Below are positions 10,006 through 21,279 of a stretch of 57,288 bases of DNA, in pieces. The DNA lies in NCBI GenBank assembly GCA_023664535.1, contig JAMPFJ010000020.1, forward strand, positions 1 through 57,288, in the 5' to 3' direction. The stretch is from Bacteroidales bacterium (GTDB lineage Bacteria > Bacillota > Clostridia > Lachnospirales > Lachnospiraceae). A model generated the notes under the pieces. The model saw only the letters and a program-made list of their open reading frames with translations. It was not told the origin of the DNA and made no database searches. Positions within the stretch are counted from its first letter, which is position 1. Every line of letters begins with the position of its first letter. Position numbers and translations under genes: made by a program.

Positions 10006-10913
10006 CACTGCCCTTTACCGGCGATAATTTTTTCCCGCATCTTTGCATCAAAAACACCGGCGCGAATCATCGCAATTTCACTCCGGTACGGCTCATAGGA
10101 TTTTTTTGCATCCTCCGAATCCTTTATATAAGGGGACTCCAGAATTTTGGGAATCTCCGGAAAATCTTTATGCCCCATGATATACATAAGGGCTTCAAAG
10201 CCAATCTTTCCAAACCCAAAATTCTCATGCCTGTCCTTTCCGGCGCCGGGTTCATTCTTACTGTCGTTCATATGGAAAACCGCAATCTGCTCCTTTCCAA
10301 TCCGCCGGTCAAGCTGCTCGATTACCCCGTCAAAATCATGGATAATATCATAGCCCGCATCGCTGACGTGACAGGTATCAAAGCATATCCTGAGCTTGTC
10401 ATTATACACTACCCGGTCATATATCATGGCGAGCTCTTCAAAGCTTCTGCCGATTTCACTGCCCTTGCCCGCCATGGTTTCCAGGGCAATGTTTACCTCC
10501 GTTTCCCTGGTCAGCACGCTGTTGATTCCCTTTGCAATCTGCTCCACTCCTGCTTTTACCCCCTGTCCCACATGGGAGCCCGGATGGAGCACCAGCGTTT
10601 CCGAGCCCATCGCCGCTGTCCGTTCCAGCTCCAGCTCCAGAAATTCCACGGCAATTTCAAAGGTTTCCGGTTTCACCGTATTGGCAAGATTAATGATGTA
10701 CGGCGCATGCACCACAAATTCCTCTATCCCGTTTTCCCTCATCAACGCCCAGGCTTCCTCTATGCGAAGCTCCGCTATCTCCTTCCGCTTCGTATTCTGC
10801 GGTGCGCCCGTATAAAGCATAAAGGTATTCGCCCCAAACCGGACGGCATCCTTTACCGAGCCCAGCATCATTTCTTTTCCACTCATTCCTACATGACAGC
10901 CTAACTTTAACAT
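10005..10913 (-). CDS. nfo: Deoxyribonuclease IV (AP endonuclease IV)
   Basis: Endonuclease IV is a zinc-dependent TIM-barrel enzyme that cleaves DNA 5' to abasic sites in base excision repair. The protein reads [12 protein letters not shown] at its start, then [77 protein letters not shown] (broken here by the usual loop) and ILESPY. The His, Glu and Asp ligands of the three-zinc site are all present. The frame is open to 10952, but the family N-terminus and the GAGGATG site support the ATG at 10911-10913, giving 302 residues. It lies between the giant surface-protein gene and the exporter operon; exonuclease III, the other major AP endonuclease, is 10 kb away. Confidence 0.95.
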   Translation of the reverse strand: MLKLGCHVGMSGKEMMLGSVKDAVRFGANTFMLYTGAPQNTKRKEIAELRIEEAWALMRENGIEEFVVHAPYIINLANTVKPETFEIAVEFLELELERTAAMGSETLVLHPGSHVGQGVKAGVEQIAKGINSVLTRETEVNIALETMAGKGSEIGRSFEELAMIYDRVVYNDKLRICFDTCHVSDAGYDIIHDFDGVIEQLDRRIGKEQIAVFHMNDSKNEPGAGKDRHENFGFGKIGFEALMYIMGHKDFPEIPKILESPYIKDSEDAKKSYEPYRSEIAMIRAGVFDAKMREKIIAGKGQ

Positions 10914-10954
10914 ACGATATCCATCCTCTTCCTTTTTCGGACAATTACACAAAT

Positions 10955-10998
10955 ATGGGGATGCAGCCCTGTCCGTAACCGGCCGGCGGCACCCCCAT
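10955..10998 (-). terminator. Candidate terminator of the giant surface-protein gene
   Basis: Twenty nucleotides after the stop, ATGGGG and CCCCAT bracket a GC-rich imperfect stem containing GCCGGCCGG. It is followed by ATTTGT rather than a solid T-run, so efficiency is uncertain. Confidence 0.4.
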
Positions 10999-11017
10999 GT
11001 TCTTATTGTGCAATCTG

Positions 11018-14000
11018 CTATTTTTTAATTTTTGCCTTCTTGTGCACTCCACGCTTGCGAAGCATCGTCTTGTATGCTTTCAGCTTGCTCTTCGGCACCT
11101 TAACAACCAGTTTCTTGTAATTACTGCTTCCGGCTTTCGTAAATGCCTTGCTTCCCACTGTTTTCGTTGTCAGCTTTGTCGTTTTGATGGTGATATTGGT
11201 AAGCTTCTTACATCCGTAAAATGCCTTACTGCCAATCTTCTTTACCTTCTTCGGAAGAATAATCTTTTTCAGCGAAGTACAGTTCATAAATGCACTCTTT
11301 CCGATAGTGGCAACATTTGCGCCCATGGTAACCGTACTCAGCTTACTGCACCCGGAAAATACTCCGTCACCAATCGTCTTAACGGTTTTCGGAATGACTA
11401 CCTTTTTTATGTTCTTATTATTCTTAAATGCATTTTTTCCGATTGATACAACCTGGTAGCTGATGCCGCCCAGCTTAACCGTGGACGGAATGGTTATCGC
11501 CGACTGTTTCTTATTCGTCGTTCCCGTATACATTACCTGCGGCACACCGTTTTCCGTTCCTACCACCTTATACTGTGCTTTCGTCGCATCATCCTTAAGG
11601 ACAGTGCCAACCTCCGGAACCGTACCTCCGCTTGCCGGAATCTCCGTAAGCTTTGTTTTTCCGCACACGGTACAGGTCAGCTTCTTTTCTCCCTTCGCTG
11701 TTGCCGTCGGCTTTCTCGTCACGGTTCCTGCATCCCATGTATGGGCTGCCTTTTCCGCCGTTTCGCCACAGGTACATTCTTTCCAGTGGTTCTCCGCATC
11801 AGCTTCCCATGTACCGCCATAGCTGTGCTCATGCTCTCCCAATGCCGGAATTTCTTCAACTCTGGTTTTTCCGCACACCGTACAGGTAAAGGTGTTCTCT
11901 CCTGCCTCTGTCGCTGTCGGTTCTGTGGTCACGGCTCCTGCATCCCACGTATGGGCTGCCCTTTCCGCTTCCTCTCCACACATACATTCCTTCCAGTGAT
12001 TTTCCTCATCGGATTCCCATATATCTCCGTAATCGTGCTGATGGTCATCTCCCAGTGCCGGTATTTCCTCAACCCTGGTCCTGCCGCACGCTGTACAGGT
12101 AAAGGTTCTCTCTCCTGCCTCAGTTGCCGTCGGTTTTGTGGTCACCTTTCCTCTGTCCCATGTATGGGCAGCTTTTTCGGCTTCCCCACCGCATACGCAT
12201 ACCTTCCAGTGATTCTCCGTATCGGACTCCCAATCCCCACTGTAATCATGAGTATGGGCTACCTTCACCGTAACTCTGATATTTCCCGAAGCCAGATATT
12301 TTTCTTCGTCTGCCGGCCGGAAAATCACGCTTGTTTCTATGTCATCCAGCGTATCGGCTACGATTGTTCCGTCTCTCCACACAAATGCGCCGTCCGGTAA
12401 TTCTTCTGCCGATACAGCCGGATTTTTAAGCTCCTGCTCATCAATATACCATTTGCCATCCCGGACATACGGCAGGGCAACATCGGATAGCGGCTTGCCA
12501 TAAGCTGCGCTGATTTCCGTCGGCAGTCCGGACAGCTCTATCTTATTCAAGGAAACCTTTACGCTTATCTCAAAGATAATGCCCCGGTATGCTTTACTGT
12601 ATCCTGCTATGGATGCCCAGTCATAATTTACGATATCATCCGGTTTGAAAAGCATCCGGTAGGTCTTACCGTCCTCCGGCACGGTCGAAGACAGGGTAAC
12701 CCACTGGTATCTTCCGCCCTTTACCGCAGGCAGCTCAATATCCGCCAATGTATCGCCCGCCAGCGCATATACATATTCAAGGGGAGTAAAGGTTACCTCT
12801 GCCGGCTGTACGGTAACCACCGTCTTAATATGCCCAGCCTCTTTATACTTATCCGTATTTGCCGGTGTGTAGGTAAGATAAAACGTCTGCTCACCTGCAT
12901 CTCCGACAACCGTTTCTGCATCCTCTTCCCAGCTAAAGGACCCCTGCTCATCAGACGGCAGTACAATTTCTCCCAACGTCTGCCCATATTTCGCAGTCAG
13001 ACCCTCCGGCGCCTCATATACCGGCATCACTTTATTCACGGTTATGGATGCGGTTATCGTAACCACTCCGTCCTTATAGGTTCCATCGGTAATTTTCGTC
13101 CAGTCATAATCATCTGCATTCGCCGGAACAAATTCTACTTCCACATTCTCCGTGATTCCGCCGATTTCTCCTGCCGTTTTCGTCCCATCCTTCCATCTGT
13201 AATAACCCGCACTGTTTGCCGGTGAAGAATAGGTCGGAAGGGTAACGGTGGACAGCTGTGCTCCCGCATCAATCTGCAAACCGATTGGCTTAATTAAGCC
13301 CGGCGTTCCCTTTGCAATGGCATCAAAGGTCAAGGCAAAGGCTGCCGCAGTCTGGTTCTTGCCCTTGACAATGATGTTAACCGTCTGTGCGGCAAGGCTC
13401 GCTTTCTTTGGCGTACCGTAAATCTTGCCTTTAACCAGACTTAACCCCTCCGGAAGCGGCGTAGTACGGTCTACCGTATAACTTACATAACCGTTCTTTA
13501 TCTCCGTATCATCCAGAATCTCAATCGTTGTCATATCATACAGCGGCTCATCCGCCGTACTCCGTACACCGACAGCAGCGCCGGTTACCGTGTCGCTGGT
13601 CTTTGCCAGACTAATCTGTTGTACTCCGTTAAAATTAAGGGTAATGATTGTAGGCTCGTTACCCATTGTCCCGCTCCACGTTGTCCCGTCTGCGGAGGGC
13701 AGTGCAGCGGTATCGCTGCTGCCATAGGTAATCGTGCTTAACGTCATGTCCTCCAGTACATTTCCCGTGGTCACGGTAAATGCCGAACCGCCCTTTAAAT
13801 ACTGGTTGGTATCCCCATCCACGCCGGAGGAAACCGGAGCTTTGCCGTCTCCGTCAGTCAGCTCCACCTTGTCAATGCAATACTCCGGATAATCCAGGGA
13901 AACCGGATAATAAACAGTTGGCTTTCCCTTCAAATTCGATAACTGCGTAGTGTAAACCGAACCGGTACCTTTAAAAGACCAAACGGTATTTCCGGGTAAA

Positions 14001-17000
14001 TCTCCATAGTTCACAATCGTTCCGTTATTCGTAATATAATACGAATAATGAAAGCTTCCTGTCTCCCGGTTGATAACTGTCCCCCCGGCAGCAACCGTTA
14101 ATATATCTGGCTGGCTACTAGCTGTGCGTTTACTAAAGTTAAGTATTCCTTCGTTTTCTATGGTTCCATTCAAGGTTGTCCCATAACGGAATATCCATGT
14201 TCCGTAATTCCGGAGTGTTCCGTCAATCGTTCCGATTGAATCACTCGTCACGGTAACTCCCTCTGCAACAGTAACCTCTGCCCCCTCCATAATTTCAAAT
14301 CCCGAGACATCCAAGTCCTCGTTAATGGTGTATGTTCCGCCAATCTGCACAGCTCCGCGGTTATAGGCATACGCATATCCCTTAAGCGTTGTCTTATTAT
14401 TCGGATTGTTCAGAATAATACTGGCACTTCTTTTGGCATTGTCCGGTACATTAAGGTACAAATTTCTTGTCGTACCTCCCAATACCATGCTTATCGTTCC
14501 TCCCAGACTGGCATTCTCATCTACATTGACCTTCACTTCATCTACGGTACTGTTCTTTACAAATGCATAATTATATTCTCTTCCCCCACAGTACACATCG
14601 CCGTCTTTCCAGTCTATATTGACATCCCCGGTCACTGTGGACCCAGTAACAAACAGATTCATATAGGTTGCATACCATTTACCGTCTATTGTATAATTGA
14701 CATCCCCGGCAACCTTTGTTGCATTTACCCCGCACCAGGACGCATATACACCGGTCATTCCGTAAGCTTTTCCCGTACCGACCACAGCTTCTACATTTCC
14801 GGCAACCGTACCGCCATTTACCACATACAAAGACCCATGCACACTCGAGCTGGACTCGAATATTGCCTTATCCTGGAAACGGAACATCACCGTCTCCACA
14901 TTCTGCGGCTCAAGGACTCCATATACATTGCCGCTAAATGTACCTCCCGTAATATCCAGATTAATTTTCTTCGCCGCAGCATAAGCGCCTGCCGCCGTCT
15001 CACTGCTGACCGTGCCTCCCGTTACGGCAACGTTAACCTCCTCTGCCGTTATTGGGGAAGATTTTGTTCCATAAACGCCATACAGCTTTCCAATTTTACC
15101 GCCCCGCATATGAACGGTAACTACCTCCGGTACCTCTGCCTGTGTTTTGCAGCCATATACCGTTGCGTCAGACAAATCCAGTGCCATATTTCCGTTTATC
15201 TTAAAGCCTGCTCCGTTGTCCGGAAGTCCGTCCCTATCCATATCCAGATAAATTGACGTCTTATCTCTATCTCCCTTTGCCGCACAAATCACAACAGGAT
15301 ATCCATGTAAATCCAACTCTTTCTTTGCACTCGACCAGGTTATCATCGTATTGATATCCGGCTGTCCGCCGCCTTCCTCAACAATCCGAATCAGAAGGTT
15401 AATGTCCGCCGTCGTACCGTTTCTGCCCGTTACGGTAATCTGAACCTCTTTTCCGTCTCCGTTTGCCTTCAACGGTGTTCCAATCAGCTTTCCATCAGAG
15501 AAAGTAATCCCATTGGGAAGCGCTGAATCATCGACTATGCGGTAACGGACCTCCCCTCCGTATGTTGCAGTGGTATCATGGGAAATGGCAAGCTGTGTCA
15601 AATCGTACAGCGGTTCCTCCGCCGTATAGGTGTGCCCTGCCACGCCTACCGGGTCCGCAAACTGCTTCTCCACCACAATGTCTTTGGCAACATAAATTGA
15701 GCTAAGCACTGCCGGTTCCCTGGGCATCTTAAACGTAAAGTCACGCTCATCCACCGGAATAAGCTCTCCGCCGTTCACTGCATAATAGCCCTCATATCCG
15801 GTAACCAGCGTAAACCTGGCAGTATAAACTGCTCCCCCTGCCGCATATTTTACATCATCCAGGGTATAAAACTTGCTGAGGGATACCTGTGTACCGGGCA
15901 AATCGGCTTCCGTGGTAATCGGATAATAGACATTCGCCCATTCATTGTCCTCCTGCGCCACCGTGCCGCCGCACAGAATAAATTTACCCGTATTGGCAAA
16001 TTCCCCTGTACAGGAAAAGCTGCCATAGTTATAGAATTCTGCCGTAGTTATACCCATATTAAAATCATGCGTATTCAACGTTCCGTTATTGTCTATTTTT
16101 CCATTCGCTTGATTCGCTGTCAGCCCTGTTGTGTCCAGTGTTCCGTTTATATGCAGCTCTGCTTTTGTACCTACTGTAACGGTATCCGTTACCTTTAATA
16201 CGGTACCCTCCGCTATGGTACAGACAGCATTTGCATCCACCGTAACCGTGCCAATCTCACGGGAATCCGTTATCGTATAAGTTCCACCGATATTTCCTGT
16301 ACCCTGCACATTCTGATAATAGCCGGTACATGCAGCGTTGTTTTCACTCCGCTTTATTGACGGGCACTGCACGTCTTCTCCCACGGTCAACACTACCGTT
16401 CCCGTTATAGTGGAGCCGTCTATCGCAGTAATCTTCTCTGTTACCGTACCGCCGTTTATGCTGATTTCAACCGCTTCACCGTCAGAAACCTCCACCGCTG
16501 TATTTACACAGCCGTATATTGCCCCTACCGTTCCGCTGTTCATCGTTATGCTTACCGGTTTTTTGATATTGGCATCCTTGATTCCGTAAATCGTATAGGC
16601 AGATAAATCTCCCTGGTAAACCGGAGTATCTCTGTCCGCTTTCCCGTCCAGGTTATCATCCAGATAAATTCCCGTCTCATCGCCAGCCTGCTGGATAATC
16701 ACAGCGCTGCGCAAAAGATTGATTTCTTTCTGCTCTTCATCTACCAGAATCCGTCCATCCTGCCCGGTCTGCTGGGAATCCCCTGCCGTAACAATAATAT
16801 TCAGTGTCAAATCCGCAACGGTATCATTTTTTCCCGTCACATGGAAAACTGTCTTCTTTCCTTTCTCATATGCCGTTGTCGGGGTGCCGTAAATTTTTCC
16901 GTCTGTAAACTCCAGCCCCTCCGGAAGCCCGTTTGCTTCATCCAATACCCAGGATACCGTTCCTTCATCCCCATCATTGGAAATGGTCACATCCGCCATA

Positions 17001-20000
17001 TCATACAGCGGCTCCTCCGCCGTCGTCGCCTCATTCAGCTTTGCTACCGGGTCGGAAACGGTTTTTCCCAGCACAATCTGTTTTCCGACAAAGGTAATCT
17101 CTACTTCCGCAGACTCCCTCCCCATATCAAACAGATATTTTCCCGGCGTGGTTTCATCTTCCGCCAAATCACTGGGAAGCTCCTCGGACGCATTTTTCCC
17201 CGTTGCCGAAGCTATCGTATAACCCTTCTTCGGCGTACAGGTAAAGGCTACCGTCTGCCCTGCAAGCCCATAATCACTTTTGCTGATAGGATGGCTTGAG
17301 GTTCCGCTGTCCACATTTCCTCCCTTGGGCAGATAATTCACCTTAAGGGGATAGAAGAGATACTGGATATCCTCCGTATCCGTATCCAGAGTTCCCCCAT
17401 TGATATAAAACTGACCGTATTGGTAGTCTCCCTCCTGGCTGATGCTTCCCTGCAGGGTTCCCTCTACCAAAAGCTGCGTTCCACCCTTGGCACAAATCAT
17501 TCCGTCATCCGCCGCAGCCATCGTAATCCCCTCCGGTATCTGCATAATTGTTCCGTTGGCAAAATAAATATTCCTTGCCGCCACATCCTCGGTTACCGGA
17601 TAATTCCCGGCATAATACCGGTCGCCGGCAAACGCAATCAGCATACCGCCGGCAAGCGACGATGTACCGGAAAAATAATTCGTTACCGTATAGTCTCCCT
17701 TTACCGTACATGCTTCATCCATGACACAGGTCACCAGAACATTTCCGTTGACCGTATTATAGAGCTCCATGGTTGAGTCTTCCTTACCGAATGTTGTTCC
17801 GCTGAAATTCGCCGTAATGTCCCCGCATTTTTGATTAAGACCAAAACTGTCAAGCAGCTGAAGGTTATTCGTATAAGTCCCGCCGTTCACTCCAATATCC
17901 GTCTTTCCCAAAACTCCACAGCCATACAGCGCATAAAGCCCACTATAGGTGCAGTCATCAAGCCGCATTGCCACACTGCCCGGCAGCATTGAAGAGTTTC
18001 CGTATATTCCATGATATTCGTTCCCTGTATCTCCTGTAGAGGTAAGCTTCACATCCCCCAAAAGGGTTGTGCCGCTTTGTATCCCGTAAAACGTCCCAAA
18101 CTGGTTGCCGGTTGTGGTAATCTCTGCTTTCATTCCATACCTTCCGCTGCTAATGGCACAGAATGGACTGCTGCTCTCACACCCGGTAAGGGTAACGGTT
18201 GTCTCCTTCTGCACACTACAGCTGTTTAATCCGTATGATGTTGACCAACCGGTCTTTACCCCATTCATTGTTACGGAAGCATTGCCCAACACCTCCATAT
18301 TATATATTCCATAGCAGTAACTTGTAAATTCGCAATTATCCATGGCAACGGTGTAATCCCCTTTAACGGTGGTAGTGCTTCCGTTCGAATTATTACAATA
18401 ATTATACTTACCCCCATGCAGCCTGCTTGTCGCATTTCCCTCTACCGTATTAGTGTAATTAAAGGTGTAAAAAGTTGTTGCCTGAGTAGTGTTTGCATTA
18501 CAAACCTCCAGATTATAGTCCCCGCCAATCGTTGAAGAGTAACATCCGTAAAATATTCCTCCGGTCAGCTCCGTCGTTTCCGCAGTAGTAATCCTCACAT
18601 CCCCGCCTACTGAAACCTTATCTAAACCGGTAAAGTTATAATTACCACCCTCCAAAGCGCTAAAAGTCATGTTTCCCTTGACATTTGCCCCATATGTCGC
18701 ACAGTTCAGATTATAAAAATATCCTCCCAGCTGCTTTACCGTCAGATTGCCCCCCATGGCATAATCCCTGCCCGATGCCGTTCCACTCGCCACAATGAAA
18801 TCACCGGCGCCATCGGCGCTGTCCTTGCCATAAATCTTCATGGTCACATCGCCTTCGACGGTGGAAGAACTTAATCCGTTCCAATAACCGCCGGATTCCT
18901 CCCCCATCGTAAAGGTGGCATCTCCGGCAACCGTCACGCCGGTATAGAGCAGATAAAACCTTCCGCTTATTTTCATCTTCCCGGCGTCCACAATAACCGA
19001 GCCGTCCACATGGACATTGTTCTGCACCAAATAACAGGAGTTTACATTGTAATTATCAGCAGTCTCGGCAGTCACCGCCAGCTTCACATCGCCGGTAATC
19101 TCCAGCGTGCTGCTTTGATTACTGCCCTCCGCCCCATAAAGAGCACCGTCAATTTTTCCCTGCCCCGATAAGGCAATGTCCACCGCTGTCTTCCCGACGC
19201 CGGCAGTGATAATATTCGCCTGGTTGCTGCCAGTGCATCCGGTGACCGTACCGCCCGCCACATGGACAGCTACCGCAGACGCAGTGCCCTCACCGGTCTG
19301 GACAATTCCGCCCTGGATACCGTAACAGTTATCAATACTGCCTTCCCGGACCGTTATTTCAATCGCCTTATCCACTGCACCCGTAGTAGTCACCGGCGCA
19401 CCCACCGTTCCGTATAATCTCGTTGCACTGGTACAGGTTACGTCCATTGCCACCGCCGCCTGGGCAGTGCCGGAAGCGCTGATGCTTCCTCCCCGGGCTC
19501 CGTAACAATCCGTAATCTCCCCGCTGCGGATTTTAACTGCGACAGCCGTTTGTCCCGACGCAGAAACAGTACTCGTCTCTGCCCCTACACAGGTAGCCAG
19601 ACTTGTACAGTCGACATCCATTTCAATGCCTCCCCCGCTGACAATGCCGCCACGCGCTCCCATACAGGTTCCTCCGCTTCCCTTGAAGGACATTTTCACC
19701 GAGGATACCGTTCCCGATGTAACCCCTACAGCCTCTCCGATGCCGGACACGTCCAAATCCATAAATACCGCCGGTTCTTCCCCCGCAGTCAGCAGCTCGC
19801 CTCCGCACACGCCAAGAATCTGTCCGTAGCCGGTACCGCTTGCCGTAATCCGAATCGGCGTCGTGGATTTTGCGTCCCACAGACCGTAAATCGGTATGTT
19901 AGCCGGAATATCCGTTATATATGTCCCATCGGGCCAAAGCATCTCTACCTTATCCTGTTCATCCGCATCCACAATACCGTTCCGGTTTTTATCAAGATAA

Positions 20001-20245
20001 ATATTGTGGTACTGGGGAGTCTTCCCCGCTTCCGCCGGCGCATCTTTAATAATTACCGAATTGCCGTGCAGGTTGATACACTGGATACTGTTTCCCGTCG
20101 CATCCAGTTCAAATGTAATGCCGTCCGCCAGATTCACCGTTTCCATTCCGTGTACCTGCAGGACGCCTGTAAGCCCGGAAAATGCCATTCCCGCCGCCAT
20201 ACACAACGCAAGCTTTAATTTGCTGAAGCTTCTTTTCTTTCTCAT
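11018..20245 (-). CDS. Giant secreted modular surface protein (3075 aa)
   Basis: The protein starts with a signal peptide ([19 protein letters not shown], cleaved around residue 30-35). Module 1 has an EF-hand-like loop at residues 85-96 ([12 protein letters not shown]), then about 900 residues of short beta-strand turns rich in GG, YG and VTGDV-like steps that suggest a parallel beta-helix, then a putative Ig/cadherin-like domain near 1060-1150 ending KIYGTP. Modules 2 and 3 repeat the plan, with loops at 1196 and 1668 and Ig-like domains near 1525-1620 and 2210-2305. Ig/MBG-like domains (2320-2658), three Cys-rich repeats (2660-2880) and BspA-like leucine-rich repeats (about 2925-3050) follow, with a Lys-rich C-terminus. 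No LPXTG motif or cell-wall-binding repeat is visible, so anchoring is unclear. The frame opens at 20314, but GGGAGGAGG and the signal peptide fix the ATG at 20243-20245. An adhesion or carbohydrate-binding role is inference. Confidence 0.9.
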   Translation of the reverse strand: MRKKRSFSKLKLALCMAAGMAFSGLTGVLQVHGMETVNLADGITFELDATGNSIQCINLHGNSVIIKDAPAEAGKTPQYHNIYLDKNRNGIVDADEQDKVEMLWPDGTYITDIPANIPIYGLWDAKSTTPIRITASGTGYGQILGVCGGELLTAGEEPAVFMDLDVSGIGEAVGVTSGTVSSVKMSFKGSGGTCMGARGGIVSGGGIEMDVDCTSLATCVGAETSTVSASGQTAVAVKIRSGEITDCYGARGGSISASGTAQAAVAMDVTCTSATRLYGTVGAPVTTTGAVDKAIEITVREGSIDNCYGIQGGIVQTGEGTASAVAVHVAGGTVTGCTGSNQANIITAGVGKTAVDIALSGQGKIDGALYGAEGSNQSSTLEITGDVKLAVTAETADNYNVNSCYLVQNNVHVDGSVIVDAGKMKISGRFYLLYTGVTVAGDATFTMGEESGGYWNGLSSSTVEGDVTMKIYGKDSADGAGDFIVASGTASGRDYAMGGNLTVKQLGGYFYNLNCATYGANVKGNMTFSALEGGNYNFTGLDKVSVGGDVRITTAETTELTGGIFYGCYSSTIGGDYNLEVCNANTTQATTFYTFNYTNTVEGNATSRLHGGKYNYCNNSNGSTTTVKGDYTVAMDNCEFTSYCYGIYNMEVLGNASVTMNGVKTGWSTSYGLNSCSVQKETTVTLTGCESSSPFCAISSGRYGMKAEITTTGNQFGTFYGIQSGTTLLGDVKLTSTGDTGNEYHGIYGNSSMLPGSVAMRLDDCTYSGLYALYGCGVLGKTDIGVNGGTYTNNLQLLDSFGLNQKCGDITANFSGTTFGKEDSTMELYNTVNGNVLVTCVMDEACTVKGDYTVTNYFSGTSSLAGGMLIAFAGDRYYAGNYPVTEDVAARNIYFANGTIMQIPEGITMAAADDGMICAKGGTQLLVEGTLQGSISQEGDYQYGQFYINGGTLDTDTEDIQYLFYPLKVNYLPKGGNVDSGTSSHPISKSDYGLAGQTVAFTCTPKKGYTIASATGKNASEELPSDLAEDETTPGKYLFDMGRESAEVEITFVGKQIVLGKTVSDPVAKLNEATTAEEPLYDMADVTISNDGDEGTVSWVLDEANGLPEGLEFTDGKIYGTPTTAYEKGKKTVFHVTGKNDTVADLTLNIIVTAGDSQQTGQDGRILVDEEQKEINLLRSAVIIQQAGDETGIYLDDNLDGKADRDTPVYQGDLSAYTIYGIKDANIKKPVSITMNSGTVGAIYGCVNTAVEVSDGEAVEISINGGTVTEKITAIDGSTITGTVVLTVGEDVQCPSIKRSENNAACTGYYQNVQGTGNIGGTYTITDSREIGTVTVDANAVCTIAEGTVLKVTDTVTVGTKAELHINGTLDTTGLTANQANGKIDNNGTLNTHDFNMGITTAEFYNYGSFSCTGEFANTGKFILCGGTVAQEDNEWANVYYPITTEADLPGTQVSLSKFYTLDDVKYAAGGAVYTARFTLVTGYEGYYAVNGGELIPVDERDFTFKMPREPAVLSSIYVAKDIVVEKQFADPVGVAGHTYTAEEPLYDLTQLAISHDTTATYGGEVRYRIVDDSALPNGITFSDGKLIGTPLKANGDGKEVQITVTGRNGTTADINLLIRIVEEGGGQPDINTMITWSSAKKELDLHGYPVVICAAKGDRDKTSIYLDMDRDGLPDNGAGFKINGNMALDLSDATVYGCKTQAEVPEVVTVHMRGGKIGKLYGVYGTKSSPITAEEVNVAVTGGTVSSETAAGAYAAAKKINLDITGGTFSGNVYGVLEPQNVETVMFRFQDKAIFESSSSVHGSLYVVNGGTVAGNVEAVVGTGKAYGMTGVYASWCGVNATKVAGDVNYTIDGKWYATYMNLFVTGSTVTGDVNIDWKDGDVYCGGREYNYAFVKNSTVDEVKVNVDENASLGGTISMVLGGTTRNLYLNVPDNAKRSASIILNNPNNKTTLKGYAYAYNRGAVQIGGTYTINEDLDVSGFEIMEGAEVTVAEGVTVTSDSIGTIDGTLRNYGTWIFRYGTTLNGTIENEGILNFSKRTASSQPDILTVAAGGTVINRETGSFHYSYYITNNGTIVNYGDLPGNTVWSFKGTGSVYTTQLSNLKGKPTVYYPVSLDYPEYCIDKVELTDGDGKAPVSSGVDGDTNQYLKGGSAFTVTTGNVLEDMTLSTITYGSSDTAALPSADGTTWSGTMGNEPTIITLNFNGVQQISLAKTSDTVTGAAVGVRSTADEPLYDMTTIEILDDTEIKNGYVSYTVDRTTPLPEGLSLVKGKIYGTPKKASLAAQTVNIIVKGKNQTAAAFALTFDAIAKGTPGLIKPIGLQIDAGAQLSTVTLPTYSSPANSAGYYRWKDGTKTAGEIGGITENVEVEFVPANADDYDWTKITDGTYKDGVVTITASITVNKVMPVYEAPEGLTAKYGQTLGEIVLPSDEQGSFSWEEDAETVVGDAGEQTFYLTYTPANTDKYKEAGHIKTVVTVQPAEVTFTPLEYVYALAGDTLADIELPAVKGGRYQWVTLSSTVPEDGKTYRMLFKPDDIVNYDWASIAGYSKAYRGIIFEISVKVSLNKIELSGLPTEISAAYGKPLSDVALPYVRDGKWYIDEQELKNPAVSAEELPDGAFVWRDGTIVADTLDDIETSVIFRPADEEKYLASGNIRVTVKVAHTHDYSGDWESDTENHWKVCVCGGEAEKAAHTWDRGKVTTKPTATEAGERTFTCTACGRTRVEEIPALGDDHQHDYGDIWESDEENHWKECMCGEEAERAAHTWDAGAVTTEPTATEAGENTFTCTVCGKTRVEEIPALGEHEHSYGGTWEADAENHWKECTCGETAEKAAHTWDAGTVTRKPTATAKGEKKLTCTVCGKTKLTEIPASGGTVPEVGTVLKDDATKAQYKVVGTENGVPQVMYTGTTNKKQSAITIPSTVKLGGISYQVVSIGKNAFKNNKNIKKVVIPKTVKTIGDGVFSGCSKLSTVTMGANVATIGKSAFMNCTSLKKIILPKKVKKIGSKAFYGCKKLTNITIKTTKLTTKTVGSKAFTKAGSSNYKKLVVKVPKSKLKAYKTMLRKRGVHKKAKIKK
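11627..12256 (-). repeat. Three tandem Cys-rich repeats in the surface protein
   Basis: Three consecutive units of about 70 residues (about 210 bp) each read H(T/Q/E)H(D/S)Y, then W(E)xDxENHWK, then VCxCG or CTCG, then AAHTWDxGxVTxKPTATxxGE, then CTxCGxT and EIPA. Each has four cysteines arranged as two CxC(G) or CxxCG knuckles plus several histidines, a plausible metal site. The units are close in sequence, which points to recent duplication. Confidence 0.85.
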
Positions 20246-20328
20246 TGTCTGCCTCCTCCCGATTTTTTGTCCGTCATCCGTAACACTATGTAACCTCTTA
20301 GCTAACATCACCAAACTTCACTATTTTC

Positions 20329-20357
20329 ATTTTACACGTCTTAAACACCCTGCACAA
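20329..20357 (-). promoter_or_regulatory. Candidate promoter for the giant surface protein
   Basis: The minus strand has TTGTGC (20352-20357), a 17-nt spacer and TAAAAT (20329-20334), about 75-80 nt upstream of the start codon. The -10 is good and the -35 is moderate. The rest of 20246-20459 shows no gene. Confidence 0.5.
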
Positions 20358-20459
20358 TTTCTTTTTTACTTTTTCGGTATTTTCAGCATTTTGCACAATT
20401 CATATCGTAGATTCTGCCATGCATTTTCCCGGATAATCCGGAATATACCAAAGCCCGGA

Positions 20460-20500
20460 TAAAAAAACAGAACGGAAACCCTTAGTTGATTTCCGCTCTG
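20460..20500 (-). terminator. Terminator of the rnhA-deoC-GH9-xth operon
   Basis: On the minus strand an 11-bp stem (CAGAGCGGAAA with TTTCCGTTCTG, one G-T pair) is followed by seven Ts. It begins about 20 nt after the xth stop. Confidence 0.9.
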
Positions 20501-20522
20501 CCTGCTGCCTGTTTTCTTTTTT

Positions 20523-21278
20523 CTATCCTTTAAGGTAAAGCGCCACCGGACAATGGTCCGAGCCCGTTACCTCTGTCAGAATTTCTGCGTCCGCCAGCCT
20601 GTCCTTTAACGCCTCGGATACCAGAAAGTAATCTATCCGCCATCCGGCATTTTTCTCTCTTGCCTTAAACCGGTATGACCACCAGGAGTACACCCCCTCT
20701 TTCTCCGGATAAAAATACCGGTAGGTATCAATAAATCCGTTATCCAGCAGTATACTGAATTTTTCCCGTTCCTCGTCAGTAAACCCGGCATTTTTCCGGT
20801 TGGTTTTCGGGTTCTTTAAATCAATCGCTTTGTGCGCCACATTCATATCCCCGCAGACCACCACCGGCTTCTTCTGCTCCAGCGTTTTCAGGTAGGCAAG
20901 AAATGCATCCTCCCACTCCATGCGGTAATCAAGACGGGCAAGCTCACTCTGTGAGTTCGGCGTATACACCGTCACCAGATAAAACTCCGTAAATTCCAGC
21001 GTAATTACACGCCCCTCCTTATCATGCTCCTCTATGCCGATGCCGTTCACCGCCGCCAGCGGTTTTTCCTTTGTAAACACCGCCGTCCCGGAATATCCTT
21101 TTTTCTCCGCATAATTCCAGTACTGATGGTATCCCGGCAGCTCCAGCTCTAATTGTCCCGCCTGCATTTTGGACTCCTGGATGCAGAATATATCTGCATC
21201 CGCCTGTTGAAAAAACTCTGTAAAGCCCTTTCCCACACAGGCACGGATTCCGTTTACGTTCCATGATATCAGTTTCAT
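20523..21278 (-). CDS. xth: Exodeoxyribonuclease III
   Basis: This 251-residue protein belongs to the exonuclease III/AP endonuclease family, metal-dependent enzymes that cut 5' of abasic sites and degrade duplex DNA from 3' ends. Motifs in order are SWNVNGIRA, IQESKM, GYSGTAVF, GDMNVAHKAIDLKNP, NAGFTDEER, WRIDYFLVS and GSDHCPV. The metal-binding Glu and the catalytic Asp-His pair are intact. The ATG is one base after the GH9 stop (TAA A ATG), so the two genes are translationally coupled. It ends the operon, and a strong terminator follows. Length and motifs are fully normal. Confidence 0.97.
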   Translation of the reverse strand: MKLISWNVNGIRACVGKGFTEFFQQADADIFCIQESKMQAGQLELELPGYHQYWNYAEKKGYSGTAVFTKEKPLAAVNGIGIEEHDKEGRVITLEFTEFYLVTVYTPNSQSELARLDYRMEWEDAFLAYLKTLEQKKPVVVCGDMNVAHKAIDLKNPKTNRKNAGFTDEEREKFSILLDNGFIDTYRYFYPEKEGVYSWWSYRFKAREKNAGWRIDYFLVSEALKDRLADAEILTEVTGSDHCPVALYLKG

Positions 21279-21279
21279 T

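Noticed and set aside
19550..20218. Plus-strand frame of 222 codons opposite the giant surface protein
   Set aside because: Antisense to the strong coding frame with no ribosome site or recognisable domain.
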